A program made the translations under genes and the position numbers. 64,000 nt of DNA from Serinus canaria (Eukaryota; Chordata; Aves; Passeriformes; Fringillidae): assembly GCF_022539315.1 (NCBI RefSeq), contig NC_066316.1:65143994-65207993 (forward strand), given 5' to 3'. The notes under the pieces are model-generated. The model was not told the DNA's origin. It ran no database searches and worked only from the letters and a program-made list of their open reading frames with translations. This document shows, in pieces, positions 54,601 to 64,000 of the stretch (position 1 is the first letter of the stretch; each line of letters starts with the position of its first letter).

Positions 54601-57600
54601 CCATGTAACAGCGTGATTTTCAAATGCAGTTGAACTCAGCCTTTCACTAAACATTGCATTTTTTCCTTGTCAGTTAATTACTGTTGCCAAAAAAATCACT
54701 AGACCTGCAAAAATAATAAAACTTTTGCTTCAATTAAGAGCCACGGCAGCTAATGGGACTACTTCAATGATCTCCCCATGAGCTGGGAGTGGGGATATAT
54801 AATGTGCCTTAACCTGTCCTTTTCTAGATTCACACAGAGCTGTTTCATCTGCCTGTTTGTGATGGGGGAGGCAAAATTTTCCCCTCTTGAACAGAATGGA
54901 TTGCAATATGAAGCTGGACAGTTGCATTGACAAAGCGTATACATTGTTCATTGATTATGAACAGTTCTGAGCCTCACCTTGCCAGACAAAATTTCAGTCT
55001 GAGTCACAGTTGGGTACAGTGCTAGATACTCCCAGACACTCGGGAGAATTTACTCTGGAAGCAAATGTTGCCCAGATTGACTCTGCTGTCAGTAAAGTAA
55101 CAGGAGCACTGCTCACCACTGGTCTTTACAAGAAAGGGAGGGCCAAAAGATTCTTAGTGTATGCAAGCAAAAATATTTGCTCTGAATATCAGACAAAAAT
55201 TTTCAAGGCTGGAAAAAAGTACTATGATTTTGATTTTATGAAATTATGTTTCTTTTTAGTGATAGATTTTTATGTCCAGCACAATTGTCTGTATAATGTA
55301 ATTCCGTAAACAAAATGAATTTGAATTTTAATATTTTTCATTGTCCTTAAAAGCATTTCTTTTTAACTTGATACTATCATACATATGTTAAGCTACTCAG
55401 GTTGTCACACTGATATGATACTGGTGTATGTTATCACTCCTTAAACTTACGTGCAGCTCCTTGAAGAACTTAAAAGAGTTGTAGTCATTGATGGTGATAA
55501 GAAAGTCAAATTTGACTCCAATGGCGATATGAGCACCAGTTATGATGTCCTTCTTTGGAAAGAAATTGATGGCCACATGGAAATCACCATTATGGCAGAA
55601 TACGATGCAGAGAAAGGTGGCTTTATCTTTGAGGATGAAGAGAAAAAAAAAGATTTTCTGGCTTTAAAGGTAACTCCTAATTTGTTGACATAACGTATGA
55701 AATTTATTTTAAAACATTTTTTTTTCCCTACAGCACTTGCTACTGGAACATGTGCCAGCTAGAAATCTCTTGTGTGATTTAAAGTTCTCCTCTTAGAGCA
55801 AAGAATCCTTTCTGAGTTTTTTCAACCCCTTTCATGCACCCTGAGATGCATGCTAGCCTATGAGCAGGCTCAGTGATACAAAATCTATTTATTTCTCTAA
55901 AATACCCTTAGAATGTTATGTCTGTCCTAAGGACGATATTACAGTATCTTACAAAAGGGATTTTAAAATAAAAAAATGATGCTGTATAAAAAAGCCCTCA
56001 CTTATGTACCATATTTTTTTTTTTTAACAGGAAGATTCAGATGTGTTGATTTCCTTGTTTAAAAACAACAAAAAAAAACAAACAAACAAACAAAAAATTT
56101 TGTTGTTTATTTGCCCTTGTCAGAGCTGGGGTCAGCAACGTGAGTAGGTGGTGCCACCTGGTGCCCCAGCATTGGTGTAGACAGGACTAGTGGGTGTCTC
56201 TGGCCAGTTCCAGCTGGACAATCTGTCCTCTGTGCATGGGTGGATGTCTGAGTTCATGGCACAGCTCTGTGCTGCAAGGCATTCCCCACTAATGGGACAG
56301 GGAGAGGCTGCTTGCTAGGTGGGCTGAATTCTGGTTTCCACATGTGAACTTAGCTGAGGACAGAAGGAAACCTCCAACCTTGTCCCTCTTTGTGGTGCAA
56401 GGAGATGTCTCCACCTCCTTGAAACACCATCTTGGGAGGAGAGGAGATTGCAGCGTGCCTCAGGACAGATCATTTGAAAAAAAAACTGTCTTTGGAAGGA
56501 GGACATGAAGTGAGACCTCAAGAGAAGGCCCCGATCACACACCCAGGAGTGGAGCTTCATTCAGGGGCAAGCTGGCAAGGGTCAGGAGTGTCAGAGCTGC
56601 AGTGCAGAGCACCCTCCAAAGCATCTCCTTCCGGCCAAGGTGTCCCTCCCAGGCTCTGAGCAGCTGAGCAGAGTACCAGGATCTCATTTTTGAAGCAGTT
56701 CACTCTGTTCCCCTTCAGATGATTCTGTGGATTCTTTGAAGATGATCGTCTGTAGTCTAAATGCAGGTTCAAAGCTGAATGAAAGACTTTGATCTCAATT
56801 TTAAAGGTATACACAAATCCAGAAATTAGCATTCAGGGCCCAAAAGTAAAATTATCAGGTAAATAATGCCCCATTCTGTTACTCATTGACTGTGTGGAGA
56901 AAATACAACAAACATGGACCCTACAATGTCTGTTTTTCAACATAATTTTCAGATTTTCAGATTTCCTTAAAATATGTATGATTTTAAAAAATTGCAAAAC
57001 AATCCTGGAGGTTTCTATTAATGTTATTAATGTTCCCTTCTAATTAGCAGTACCTAAGATGATGATCTTTTTTTTTTTTTTTCCCTCTGCACACTGCAGA
57101 AGGTTCAGTCAACATGCTCCCAGCCCTGCAGTCCAGGCCAGGTGAAAAAGGTTACAGAAAGTCCACACACATGCTGCTATGAGTGTATTTACTGCCCAGA
57201 AAACCATTACAGCAACCAAACAGGTAAAAAATTAGCATCCAAATAAAGGTTTATTTCTACATCTATGCAATTGCTTTGCTTGGACATAATATGCCTTGAG
57301 AACCTTGGGTTAAATTTTTCAATGGGATTTAAATATTTATTTATGGTCACGTTCCTGTAAAACTTGGTATAAATGCTTTTTAAAAGGCCAAGTTTAAAGT
57401 AATTACACTGTCCAGCTGACTACCCTTTGCTAGGATGGAAATTCTGGCTGATTTATCAGTGAGATTTACTCTCATTAAATAGAGTCTTTCCTCCCTGTCT
57501 TTCCTTAGTACATTCAGTCCAGTCAGGAGCAATTTCTTGACTTTGAGGGTGGTGAGGCACTGGTTGTCCAGAGAAGTTGTTGTGGTTGCCCCATTCTTAG

Positions 57601-59686
57601 AAGTGTTCAAGGCCAGGCTGGACAGAGCTCTGAGCAACCTGGTGTAGTGAAAGGTGTCCCTGCCCCTGGTGCAGGCATTGGAACCAGATGGTCTTTGAAA
57701 GTCCCTTCCAACCCTAAAGGTTGGAAGCCTATGAATCAATGAAGTTCAAGGGATATGTCATTTACTTAGCGGCACATTTTGTGTCTTACCACAGAGTACT
57801 GTGTTATTGGATATAACTGAACAGAAAAATTTTTGTATCAAATCTAATGTATACTTTACCACTGGTTTAAGCAAAATCTTTTAAAGAGGAAAACTAAATA
57901 TGGAGAAGAGAGATGGAATTAAGAAAATTAAGTTAGCATGTACTTTTTAACATCCTGAGAGCAGAAGAAAATTAAATTTTACCTGCCTATTCAAGTAATT
58001 GTGAAATTTCTCCATATCAGAAACTAGGAATTGCAAAAGAAAAGTACCTTTCAAATAATTATCTAAAGCAATGTTTGTTCTTGCTGTTGTATTTTAAAAG
58101 CAATCTGTAAAGAGAATATTAGGGTGTTTTCTTGTTAAAATAGACAAATGAAAGTAATTCAATTTTTTGCAAGAGAATTTAGAGGAAAAAGAAAAGAATC
58201 TAGAGTCATTGCTTAGTTTTCAATTAAATTTTCACTGGTCACATTTCACCGGTCAGTGATGAGCAAGACAGTTTTAGAAGCCTGGTCATTTTCCCTCCTT
58301 GCCCCTGGCTGCAGGCAAGGCTTCCCCAGCTGGCAGGGAGCTCCAGGCGTTTGTCCTTAACTCGTGGTGCCACTGCCACCTCAGCCACCGCAGCCCTGCA
58401 GCTCCTCCCCCTGGACAGTGACAGCCGGACTCAGAAGCATTCAGACCCATCTTTTCCCTTTAGCATCCTTTCCCACATTACTCCTGTATCTCAAGCCCCT
58501 ACAATCCGCTTTGCAGTTCAGTAACTTTGGGGTTTTAAGATATCTTCCCTCTTTTCTGCTTCCAGATATGGATTACTGCTATCGATGTAACAACAAAACC
58601 TACTGGGCTCCCACCAACAGCAGCACGTGCTACAGGAAGACAATCTATTTCCTTGCCTGGACTGACTGGTTTGCCATCTTCCTCCTCCTCCTCTCTGCTT
58701 TTGGGGTTGTGTTGGTTTTGTCCATTTGTGTAATATTTACCAAAAACTTGGACACACCAGTAGTAAAGGCGTCTGGTGGTCTGACTGTCTGCTATATTAT
58801 TCTCTTCAGCCACTTCTTAATTTTTTTAAGCACTGTCTTCTTCATAGATATACCCACAGAATTCAAATGTAAAACTAGGCAAGCACTCTTTGGTATAAGT
58901 TTTACGCTCTGCATTTCATGCATTTTAATAAAGTCACTAAAAATTTTACTAGCTTTCAGCTTTGATCCCAAGCTTCAAAATTTCCTGAAATGCATGTATA
59001 AACCTATTCCCACTGTGGTCACTTGCACTGGAATTCAAGTTATCATTTGCACCTTCTGGCTAATATTTCGGACACCTTTTGTAAATCAAAATTTCTCAAT
59101 CCCAAGAGCAATAATTCTGGAATGCAATGAGGGATCCATTGTAGCTTTTGGGATTATGTTGGGCTACATAGCTGCCCTAGCATTTATTTGCTTCATATTT
59201 GCTTTTAAAGGTAGGAAGTTGCCAGAGAATTACAACGAAGCTAAATTCATCACTTTTGGCATGCTGATTTACTTTATAGCATGGATTGTATTTATCCCTG
59301 TCTACGCAACTACATTTGGCAAATACTTGCCAGCAGTGGAAATCATTGTTGTTTTAATATCTAATTATGGAATCCTCTGCTGCACTTTTCTACCAAAATG
59401 CTATATCATCATTTACAAGCAAGAAACAAACACAAAATCTGCCTTTCTCAAAATGGTTTACACTTACTCTTCTAAGAGTGCAGGCAGTGTTGCTGTTAGT
59501 CAGGTTTCTTTAGATTCAAAATCTTCCAGCTTCCGAGCCACTATCACAGACTCCTGTAAAACTGAGAATGACTCTGTGAATGGAAACTGCCATTTCCAAG
59601 TGCCTGGGCAGTCACTAATAAAAGGAAAAGTTCTTCCTAAAAATGCTGCAAGGACTATGGTCAGGAAAAGAGTCTCCAGCATATGA
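48473..59686 (+). CDS. GPRC6A: GPRC6A, class C amino-acid/cation-sensing GPCR, complete, 6 exons
   Basis: A plasma-membrane receptor activated by basic L-amino acids and modulated by divalent cations, signalling mainly through Gq; its proposed osteocalcin and steroid ligands are disputed. Coding segments are 48473-48666, 50267-50570, 52376-53203, 55457-55669, 57100-57223 and 58566-59686: 2784 nt, 927 residues (human 926), with all GT/AG sites and phases consistent. Domains are a signal peptide (about 1-18), a Venus flytrap (about 20-510), a nine-cysteine domain (Cys519, 523, 538, 539, 542, 545, 559, 562, 576), seven helices (about 588-835) and a Ser-rich tail ending RKRVSSI. Pocket residues Ser149 and Asp303 and the dimer cysteine Cys131 are kept. 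Residue 172 is Ser, not Thr. Loop 3 carries RKLP. The gene is intact, unlike in some mammals. Confidence 0.98.
48667..50266 (+). other. GPRC6A intron 1
   Basis: 1600 bp, AT-rich. No repeat family recognised. Confidence 0.85.
50267..50570 (+). CDS. GPRC6A: GPRC6A coding exon 2 (residues 65-166)
   Basis: It begins FEIQVFLQTLAMIHAIETIN, with sequons at Asn86, Asn121 and Asn132, dimer cysteine Cys131 (EFKC) and pocket residue Ser149 (SYSEV). Human Cys122 is Ser here. Acceptor gacag, donor gtaggt. Confidence 0.97.
50571..52375 (+). other. GPRC6A intron 2
   Basis: 1805 bp. No exon or transposon recognised. Confidence 0.85.
52376..53203 (+). CDS. GPRC6A: GPRC6A coding exon 3 (residues 167-442)
   Basis: An 828-nt in-frame exon encoding most of both flytrap lobes. 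It opens VSPASSAEILSDKIRFPSFF and includes ESGWNWIGVIATDDDNGRFA, FMRQFHVLKLFEKAIE, WIASDNWS (Asp303) and the end FTPWE. Acceptor ccctag, donor gtatga. It opens in the ligand-pocket loop that differs from mammals. Confidence 0.97.
53204..55456 (+). other. GPRC6A intron 3
   Basis: 2253 bp. The small ORFs at 54.07 and 55.0 kb have no recognisable domain. Confidence 0.85.
55457..55669 (+). CDS. GPRC6A: GPRC6A coding exon 4 (residues 443-513)
   Basis: A 213-nt in-frame exon encoding the end of the flytrap: LLEELKRV, then FDSNGDMSTSYDVLLWKEID and MAEYDAEKGGFIFEDEEKKK. The human sequon in the equivalent NVT stretch is lost. Acceptor gtgcag, donor gtaact. Confidence 0.95.
55670..57099 (+). other. 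GPRC6A intron 4
   Basis: 1430 bp. A more GC-rich stretch at 56.1-56.7 kb stands out but matches no family I recognise. The last 30 bp before exon 5 are a long T tract. Confidence 0.8.
57100..57223 (+). CDS. GPRC6A: GPRC6A coding exon 5 (residues 514-555, cysteine-rich domain)
   Basis: It encodes KVQSTCSQPCSPGQVKKVTE and SPHTCCYECIYCPENHYSNQ, carrying six of the nine cysteines that couple flytrap closure to the membrane domain. Acceptor ctgcag after a long T tract, donor gtaaaa. There is no Met near its start. Confidence 0.97.
57536..57742 (+). mobile_element. CR1 LINE 3' end in GPRC6A intron 5
   Basis: 'tgagggtggtgaggcactgg', 'aagtgttcaaggccaggctg', 'gtgaaaggtgtccctgcccc' and 'gaaagtcccttccaacccta' appear in CR1 order on the plus strand, in the same orientation as the host gene, unlike the RFX6 copies. 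Confidence 0.9.
57743..58565 (+). other. GPRC6A intron 5, right part
   Basis: Unique-looking intron sequence. The GC-richer 58.3-58.5 kb part stays open into exon 6 but has no family match and is upstream of the acceptor. Confidence 0.7.
58566..59686 (+). CDS. GPRC6A: GPRC6A coding exon 6 (residues 555-927, seven-helix domain and tail)
   Basis: It starts inside Asp555, then MDYCYRCNNKTYWAP completes the cysteine-rich domain. Seven hydrophobic helices follow, with conserved landmarks NLDTPVVKASGGL (loop 1), CKTRQALFGISFTLCISCIL (helix 3), FAFKGRKLPENYNEAKFITF (loop 3 to helix 6) and FGKYLPAVEIIVVLISNYGI (helix 7). The upstream ORF beginning at 58364 is intron read-through; the acceptor at 58565 (cttccag) fixes the start. 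Stop TGA at 59684-59686. Confidence 0.97.
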
Positions 59687-62600
59687 CTGGCCAGTGTTAA
59701 AGTACCAGAAGTTAAGAAGCCATTTTAGGAAGCCATTTCTCTTTCAGATCCTTTCCTTTTGCTGTCTCCAAGGAGGGCAGGCCACATGAAACACCTTTTC
59801 CATTACTTAGGCAGTTATCCATTACCAGATCTGAAAGGCTTTCCTGACTCACAGAGTCCATCCCTTGCTCTTGCAAACTTGCTGATGTGCAGTCCCCTTC
59901 AGCAGCTCCCTTCCTTCCCCATCCAGCCCACAAAGACATGTTGGAACCCATTCTGCAACCTCCCTTCCTCAAGTGAGGCAGAAGCATCACAAAATTATTA
60001 TTTCTCACAGTCTTTAAGTGAGACCACATGAGTTTCCCCACTTTTTTTGCCTCTTTGATGCTCAGTTGTTTAAGGAGATCTTCTTCTCATCTTGTCCCCA
60101 TTTTACAGATCAAAGAGAACCTTGTCCCAGTCTTTGTTTGCCAAGATAAACAAGTCCAGTCCTTTAGTCTCCACTTTTAAGATAGGCTTTCCATTCTTCT
60201 GAACTTCCAAAAGTAACTCTTTTCATCTGATATAAATGAATCTTTTTCTTTCCTCCCCAAAATTGCACAACTTATTCCAGATGAGTGCTGTAGTAACATT
60301 TGAGTTTTCTTGTGTTTACCAGCATGATAATGAACTAGAGACAGAGCTGTAAAGAAATTAGAGAATTCTTCTGGAGCTCTGTAGTTATACATATGTTCAT
60401 CTGCCTTTTTTCCCATACTCAGAAGAGACACACTGATTCACCTCATGCACCTCCTCTGATGCATGAGGAGAAAGAGCCCCAGGTGTCCTTTTATTTGAGA
60501 GTGTAAAGTCAATGTGTAATGTCAAAACTTAAAACCACTAATTGATTCCTCTCATTAGCATAAACAATGTAATAACCAGTATCATCAGGAGGGCACCCTG
60601 GAAAATTTAAGGGGGTTGATATATACGTTAAAAAATGTGATTTGCAATAAGAACATGACAATGCACCATTAGGATACACAGAAATAGCACAAGGATGACC
60701 TGGCACCATCTGCACTGAATGAGTCTCTGCTCTGTAGCTCCATGAGCTGTGCTATGCCTTCTGTATCAGAGGCAAAGGGAACAGTCAGAGAAGGAAGAAT
60801 TTTTCTGTCAGGATAATGGTACCACAGAGCTTTTCCAGACAGAGCTGAAACAGCAGAACTACATTGTCAATACAGGAACAGGAAAATACTTTTCCATATT
60901 CATAAAGCCCAGAACAAAGAAACTTTGCTATTTAAGTTCTGTTCCATGTTACTGTAAAATAATACTAAAATCCTTGTTGTGTAACTATTAAGGTATTTTA
61001 AAGTCATTTGAAAGGCAAGAGTGCAATTCACATACGGATTTGTGTAAATACATATGTTCTGTTGCTGATTATAGGAATGAAGGTTTATGTGTATATATTT
61101 GCATGTTGACTGCAGTTGCAGATACTTTTCTGCATATGAGGTTGTGCATGATAAGGTTAAAATGCCTGCAGTGTGACAGACAACACAACAAGAAGTCTTC
61201 CCCTGAAAGGGAGAAGCAAAACTTACATTGCAGAACTGTCAGCAATCAGCTGGTTAGAAAAGTTAATTTGGCTGGAATGTTGTACCTATATTTATTTTTT
61301 GCTAAAGTGTTGAGTGTAGCATGCCTTGAAGCTATTTGAAAGGGAATGATTAAAGCCATATTGATGCTTAAAACTGAGTTTGCTTACTTAATTTCCTTAC
61401 TTCACCCCCTGAGCTTCTGTTTGGCCTTGAACAACAGCAATACATGCGCCTGTAAGGTTGTTTCCACTATAGACCTCAGCCTGTTTAGAAACATCCTTTA
61501 GATTGAAAGCTGTGTGTGGTCAGGGATACATCCTACAGGACAATAGGGGAATGTGTTGATGAACAGGACCTGGTGACAGCAGTGTGAAGGTCTCTACCGA
61601 GGTATCTCTGAGGAAAGACATCACATATGGCAGAATTTTAAAGGAGCCCTCCATGCTACATCTAATTCTCCAGGTCTTCTGCACAAAGCACAGTCCATGG
61701 TGCAGCAGAGAGGACGTAACAGGTTTGGAGCTTGACTTGACCTCAAAAAAGAGACCCTAGACCAAAATGTTTGGCATGGTTTTAAATGCCTTGTCTGCAA
61801 GAAGCAAGTGATGGTAGGTAGAACATAGAGGGATTGTGCTACCCTACACAGAGGATATGAAAAAGCTTAAACAGGAGTTTATTATGCTAAAGTAGCCTTT
61901 GTGCACATTGTCCTGCCCAGGGCAGTAAGTATTCCAGCAATCTAACTATTCCTCTTGCCAGTCACGGGGACGTTAAATGAGTCTGAAACAGATTTTCATC
62001 CCCAGAGCACAGAACAGGTATCACCTTCCAGAGTCATATCAAACTCATCCTGGTGCTCCCAGGGCCATGGCCCATAGGTCAGGCCTTGTGAGGCCAAAGG
62101 GATCAGCTCTTTTTTCTGACCCAGAGCACACACTGCTTGCTTACTTTGGAAAGATCCTGGAACCACTTCTCAAAGCACTAACATATCACAGCACGTTTTC
62201 CATCTCTGAGAGCAATAGAGAGAACAAACGTCTACAAATACAGTGCTGTGCACAGAGAAATCAAATGGGAAAAAGCAGTTTGTTAAGGTCAGCAGGAGGC
62301 CACTCTGGATGTAAACATTATTTAACCTTTTTAGGGTTATGTCATCCATTGTTAAAAATGCTGAATGCTGCATTCTGAAGCCACTATCACACAATGTAGA
62401 ATATCTTCAGGGAGAATGAAGACCACGAAGGCCAGCAAGTGTTTGACATCCTCTTCTTCAGAGTGTAATTCCATCAAGATTTCAGTAGCTCTGGCTGTGC
62501 AGATGCCTTTCAGCTGCCCACAATGATTAGAGCAGTTCTTTGGTGAGTGCTGGAAACTACATGAGCTCAGGCTTCCTCCACTGGATCTGCAGTGACTCCA

Positions 62601-63442
62601 AATGTGTGGGCGACCATCAGGAGGGGCAACTGATAGCTGTGTCTGGGATGCTGCTCATAACGAATAACACTGAGCCCAGCCCAGATGTGCTGACTCTTCC
62701 TACCCTTCCCAGCTGTGTCTTCTGGGGCAAGGAGCACTGCTTGACATAGTCACACTATGCCACTCTCTTTGAGCAAAGGTAAAGTATGATCCCCTAGGTC
62801 ATTTCTGTTGATGTGTGTTCATCTCCTTGACAACGCTCTGAAAGAGGGCACAGCTGCTCAAGCAGTGTGTGTGCATGGAAAGAGGTGCATCTCCTTCTTT
62901 TGCTCTGCTCCTGAAGAAAAGATAGCTGGAGGTTTTGGCTACAAATAGTTCAAAACTCCTCTTTTGTGCTGTCACAGGACTTAAGCTGTTGCCAGACGGT
63001 GATCTATCCCTGGGGAGTGGGACTTCCTCTGTTCATCTGCAGTTATTCTGGCTTTGGCTGATGCATGTAAAATCTTCCACTGTTTGGTGCCTCAGATACA
63101 GCTGTGTTGAGACAATCTTAAACTGTCACAAATATCACGCTGACACAGGCTGTTACTTAGTAAATGTCTAGTCTGTGCTGGTTTCTCTGAATGTTTTTTT
63201 TTTTCACGGTTTGTTTCTTTGTTTGATTTCTGGGGCTTTTTGTTTGTTTGTTTGTTTTCCGTTTTTTAATCAAACTCTGCCCAGGATGTGAAAAGAATAA
63301 CAGCAATTTTTAATTTGTTTTTTCAGTTGAAGTAGATGGAAAAGCCTATTGTGAGAATCAGTATATTTGAGCATTATGAAAGCAGTAAAATGACAGAAAC
63401 ACAGATGTGGGCAGGTTTGTGTCACAGACCTTATACCCTACC
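59687..63442 (+). other. GPRC6A 3' UTR and downstream flank
   Basis: The 3' UTR starts at 59687. No AATAAA was found in the first 1.6 kb; ATTAAA at 61349-61354 is a possible signal. No exon of FAM162B, the next gene in human, was recognised. Confidence 0.5.
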
Positions 63443-63910
63443 TAGAATCATAAAATGGTTTGGGTTGCAAGGGACCTTAAGGATCATCTAGCTGCCATGG
63501 GCAGAAATACCTTCCACTAGACCAGGTTGCTCAAAGCCCCATCCCACCCTCCAAGGATGGAGCATCCACAACCTCTCCGAGCAACCTGTGCCAGTGTCTC
63601 ACCAACCTCACAGGAAAGAATTTCCTCCTATTCTAAACTCATCCTGATTCAGATTAAAGCCATTACTCCTTGTAATGGGAATACAGGAATCACTACATGC
63701 CCTTGTAAAAAAAAAACCTTCTCCATCTTTCTTGTGGGCCGCCTTTAGGCACTGGAAGGTGCTATAAGGTCTCCCTGGAACCTTCTCTTCTTCAAGCTGA
63801 ACAACCCCAGCTCATCCAGCCTGTCTTCACTGGAGAGGTGCTCCTGCTCTCTGGTTGTTTTTGTGGCCCTCCCCAGGACTCACTCCAGCAGGTGCACGTC
63901 CTAACATGAA
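63443..63910 (-). mobile_element. CR1 LINE, ~470 bp 3' part, reverse orientation
   Basis: Reverse complement of a CR1 3' end. It starts 'agaatcataaaatggtttgg', then 'caagggaccttaaggatcat', 'gaccaggttgctcaaagccc', 'gagcaacctgtgccagtgtc' and 'ctgaacaaccccagctcatc'. It is the longest CR1 copy in the window. Confidence 0.96.
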
Positions 63911-64000
63911 GCTGAACTATCGCGTCTGTTTCCTTAGCTGAGTTTTGTCTCGGACAGCGACCTTTCTTCACTTGAGTTGCAATCCGTGAGTGCTGTAGGT

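Noticed and set aside
56100..56690. GC-richer stretch in GPRC6A intron 4 considered as an extra exon or gene
   Set aside because: No family match, no paired splice sites in phase, and exons 4 and 5 already join correctly around it.
58364..58565. N-terminal extension of the last GPRC6A ORF (starting MVPLPPQPPQPCSSS)
   Set aside because: Intron read-through. The conserved family sequence starts exactly at the acceptor at 58565, and the extension has no match in the receptor family.

Overview
This is vertebrate, and almost certainly avian, nuclear DNA. It holds two multi-exon genes with GT/AG introns, and several fragments carry the 3' signature of bird CR1 retrotransposons (the 'AGATGATCTTTAAGGTCCC…CCAACCCAAACCATTCTATG' family). 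An ERVL-type solo LTR of the kind common in birds lies in one intron. The bird order cannot be settled from the window.

Two genes sit head to head, as RFX6 and GPRC6A do in human 6q22. RFX6, the endocrine-pancreas and gut transcription factor, is on the minus strand. Its start codon is at 31785, and 17 coding exons (2344 nt, 781 codons plus 1 nt) run down to 676. The last roughly 128 codons lie off the left edge. Every exon-exon phase joins correctly and no frame break was found. A CpG island (about 31170-32450) covers exons 1-2 and the 5' flank. GPRC6A, a class C G-protein-coupled receptor for basic amino acids and cations, is on the plus strand. It is complete in six coding exons from 48473 to 59686 and encodes 927 residues: signal peptide, Venus flytrap, nine-cysteine domain, seven-helix domain and tail.

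Layout: 1-31452, RFX6 exons 2-17 and introns, with a GGAA/GGAAGTGGC array at 4802-5437, an ERVL LTR remnant near 8.8-9.2 kb, an AAATAG array at 9.6 kb, a CR1 at 25.7 kb and a perfect 31-bp-arm inverted repeat at 29.5 kb. 31.2-32.45 kb, RFX6 5' end and CpG island. 32.45-48.4 kb, intergenic space with CR1 fragments, (TA)n and (CAT)n arrays and an LTR-like piece. 48.4-59.7 kb, GPRC6A. 59.7-64 kb, its 3' flank, ending in a minus-strand CR1.

No new multi-gene system is visible. The observations most worth following are the tandem array of ETS-type motifs in an RFX6 intron, the perfect hairpin just downstream of the RFX6 exon 3 donor, and two GPRC6A features: the RKLP form of intracellular loop 3, and a changed loop in the amino-acid pocket. 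Statements about human proteins come from memory of those families, not from a search.
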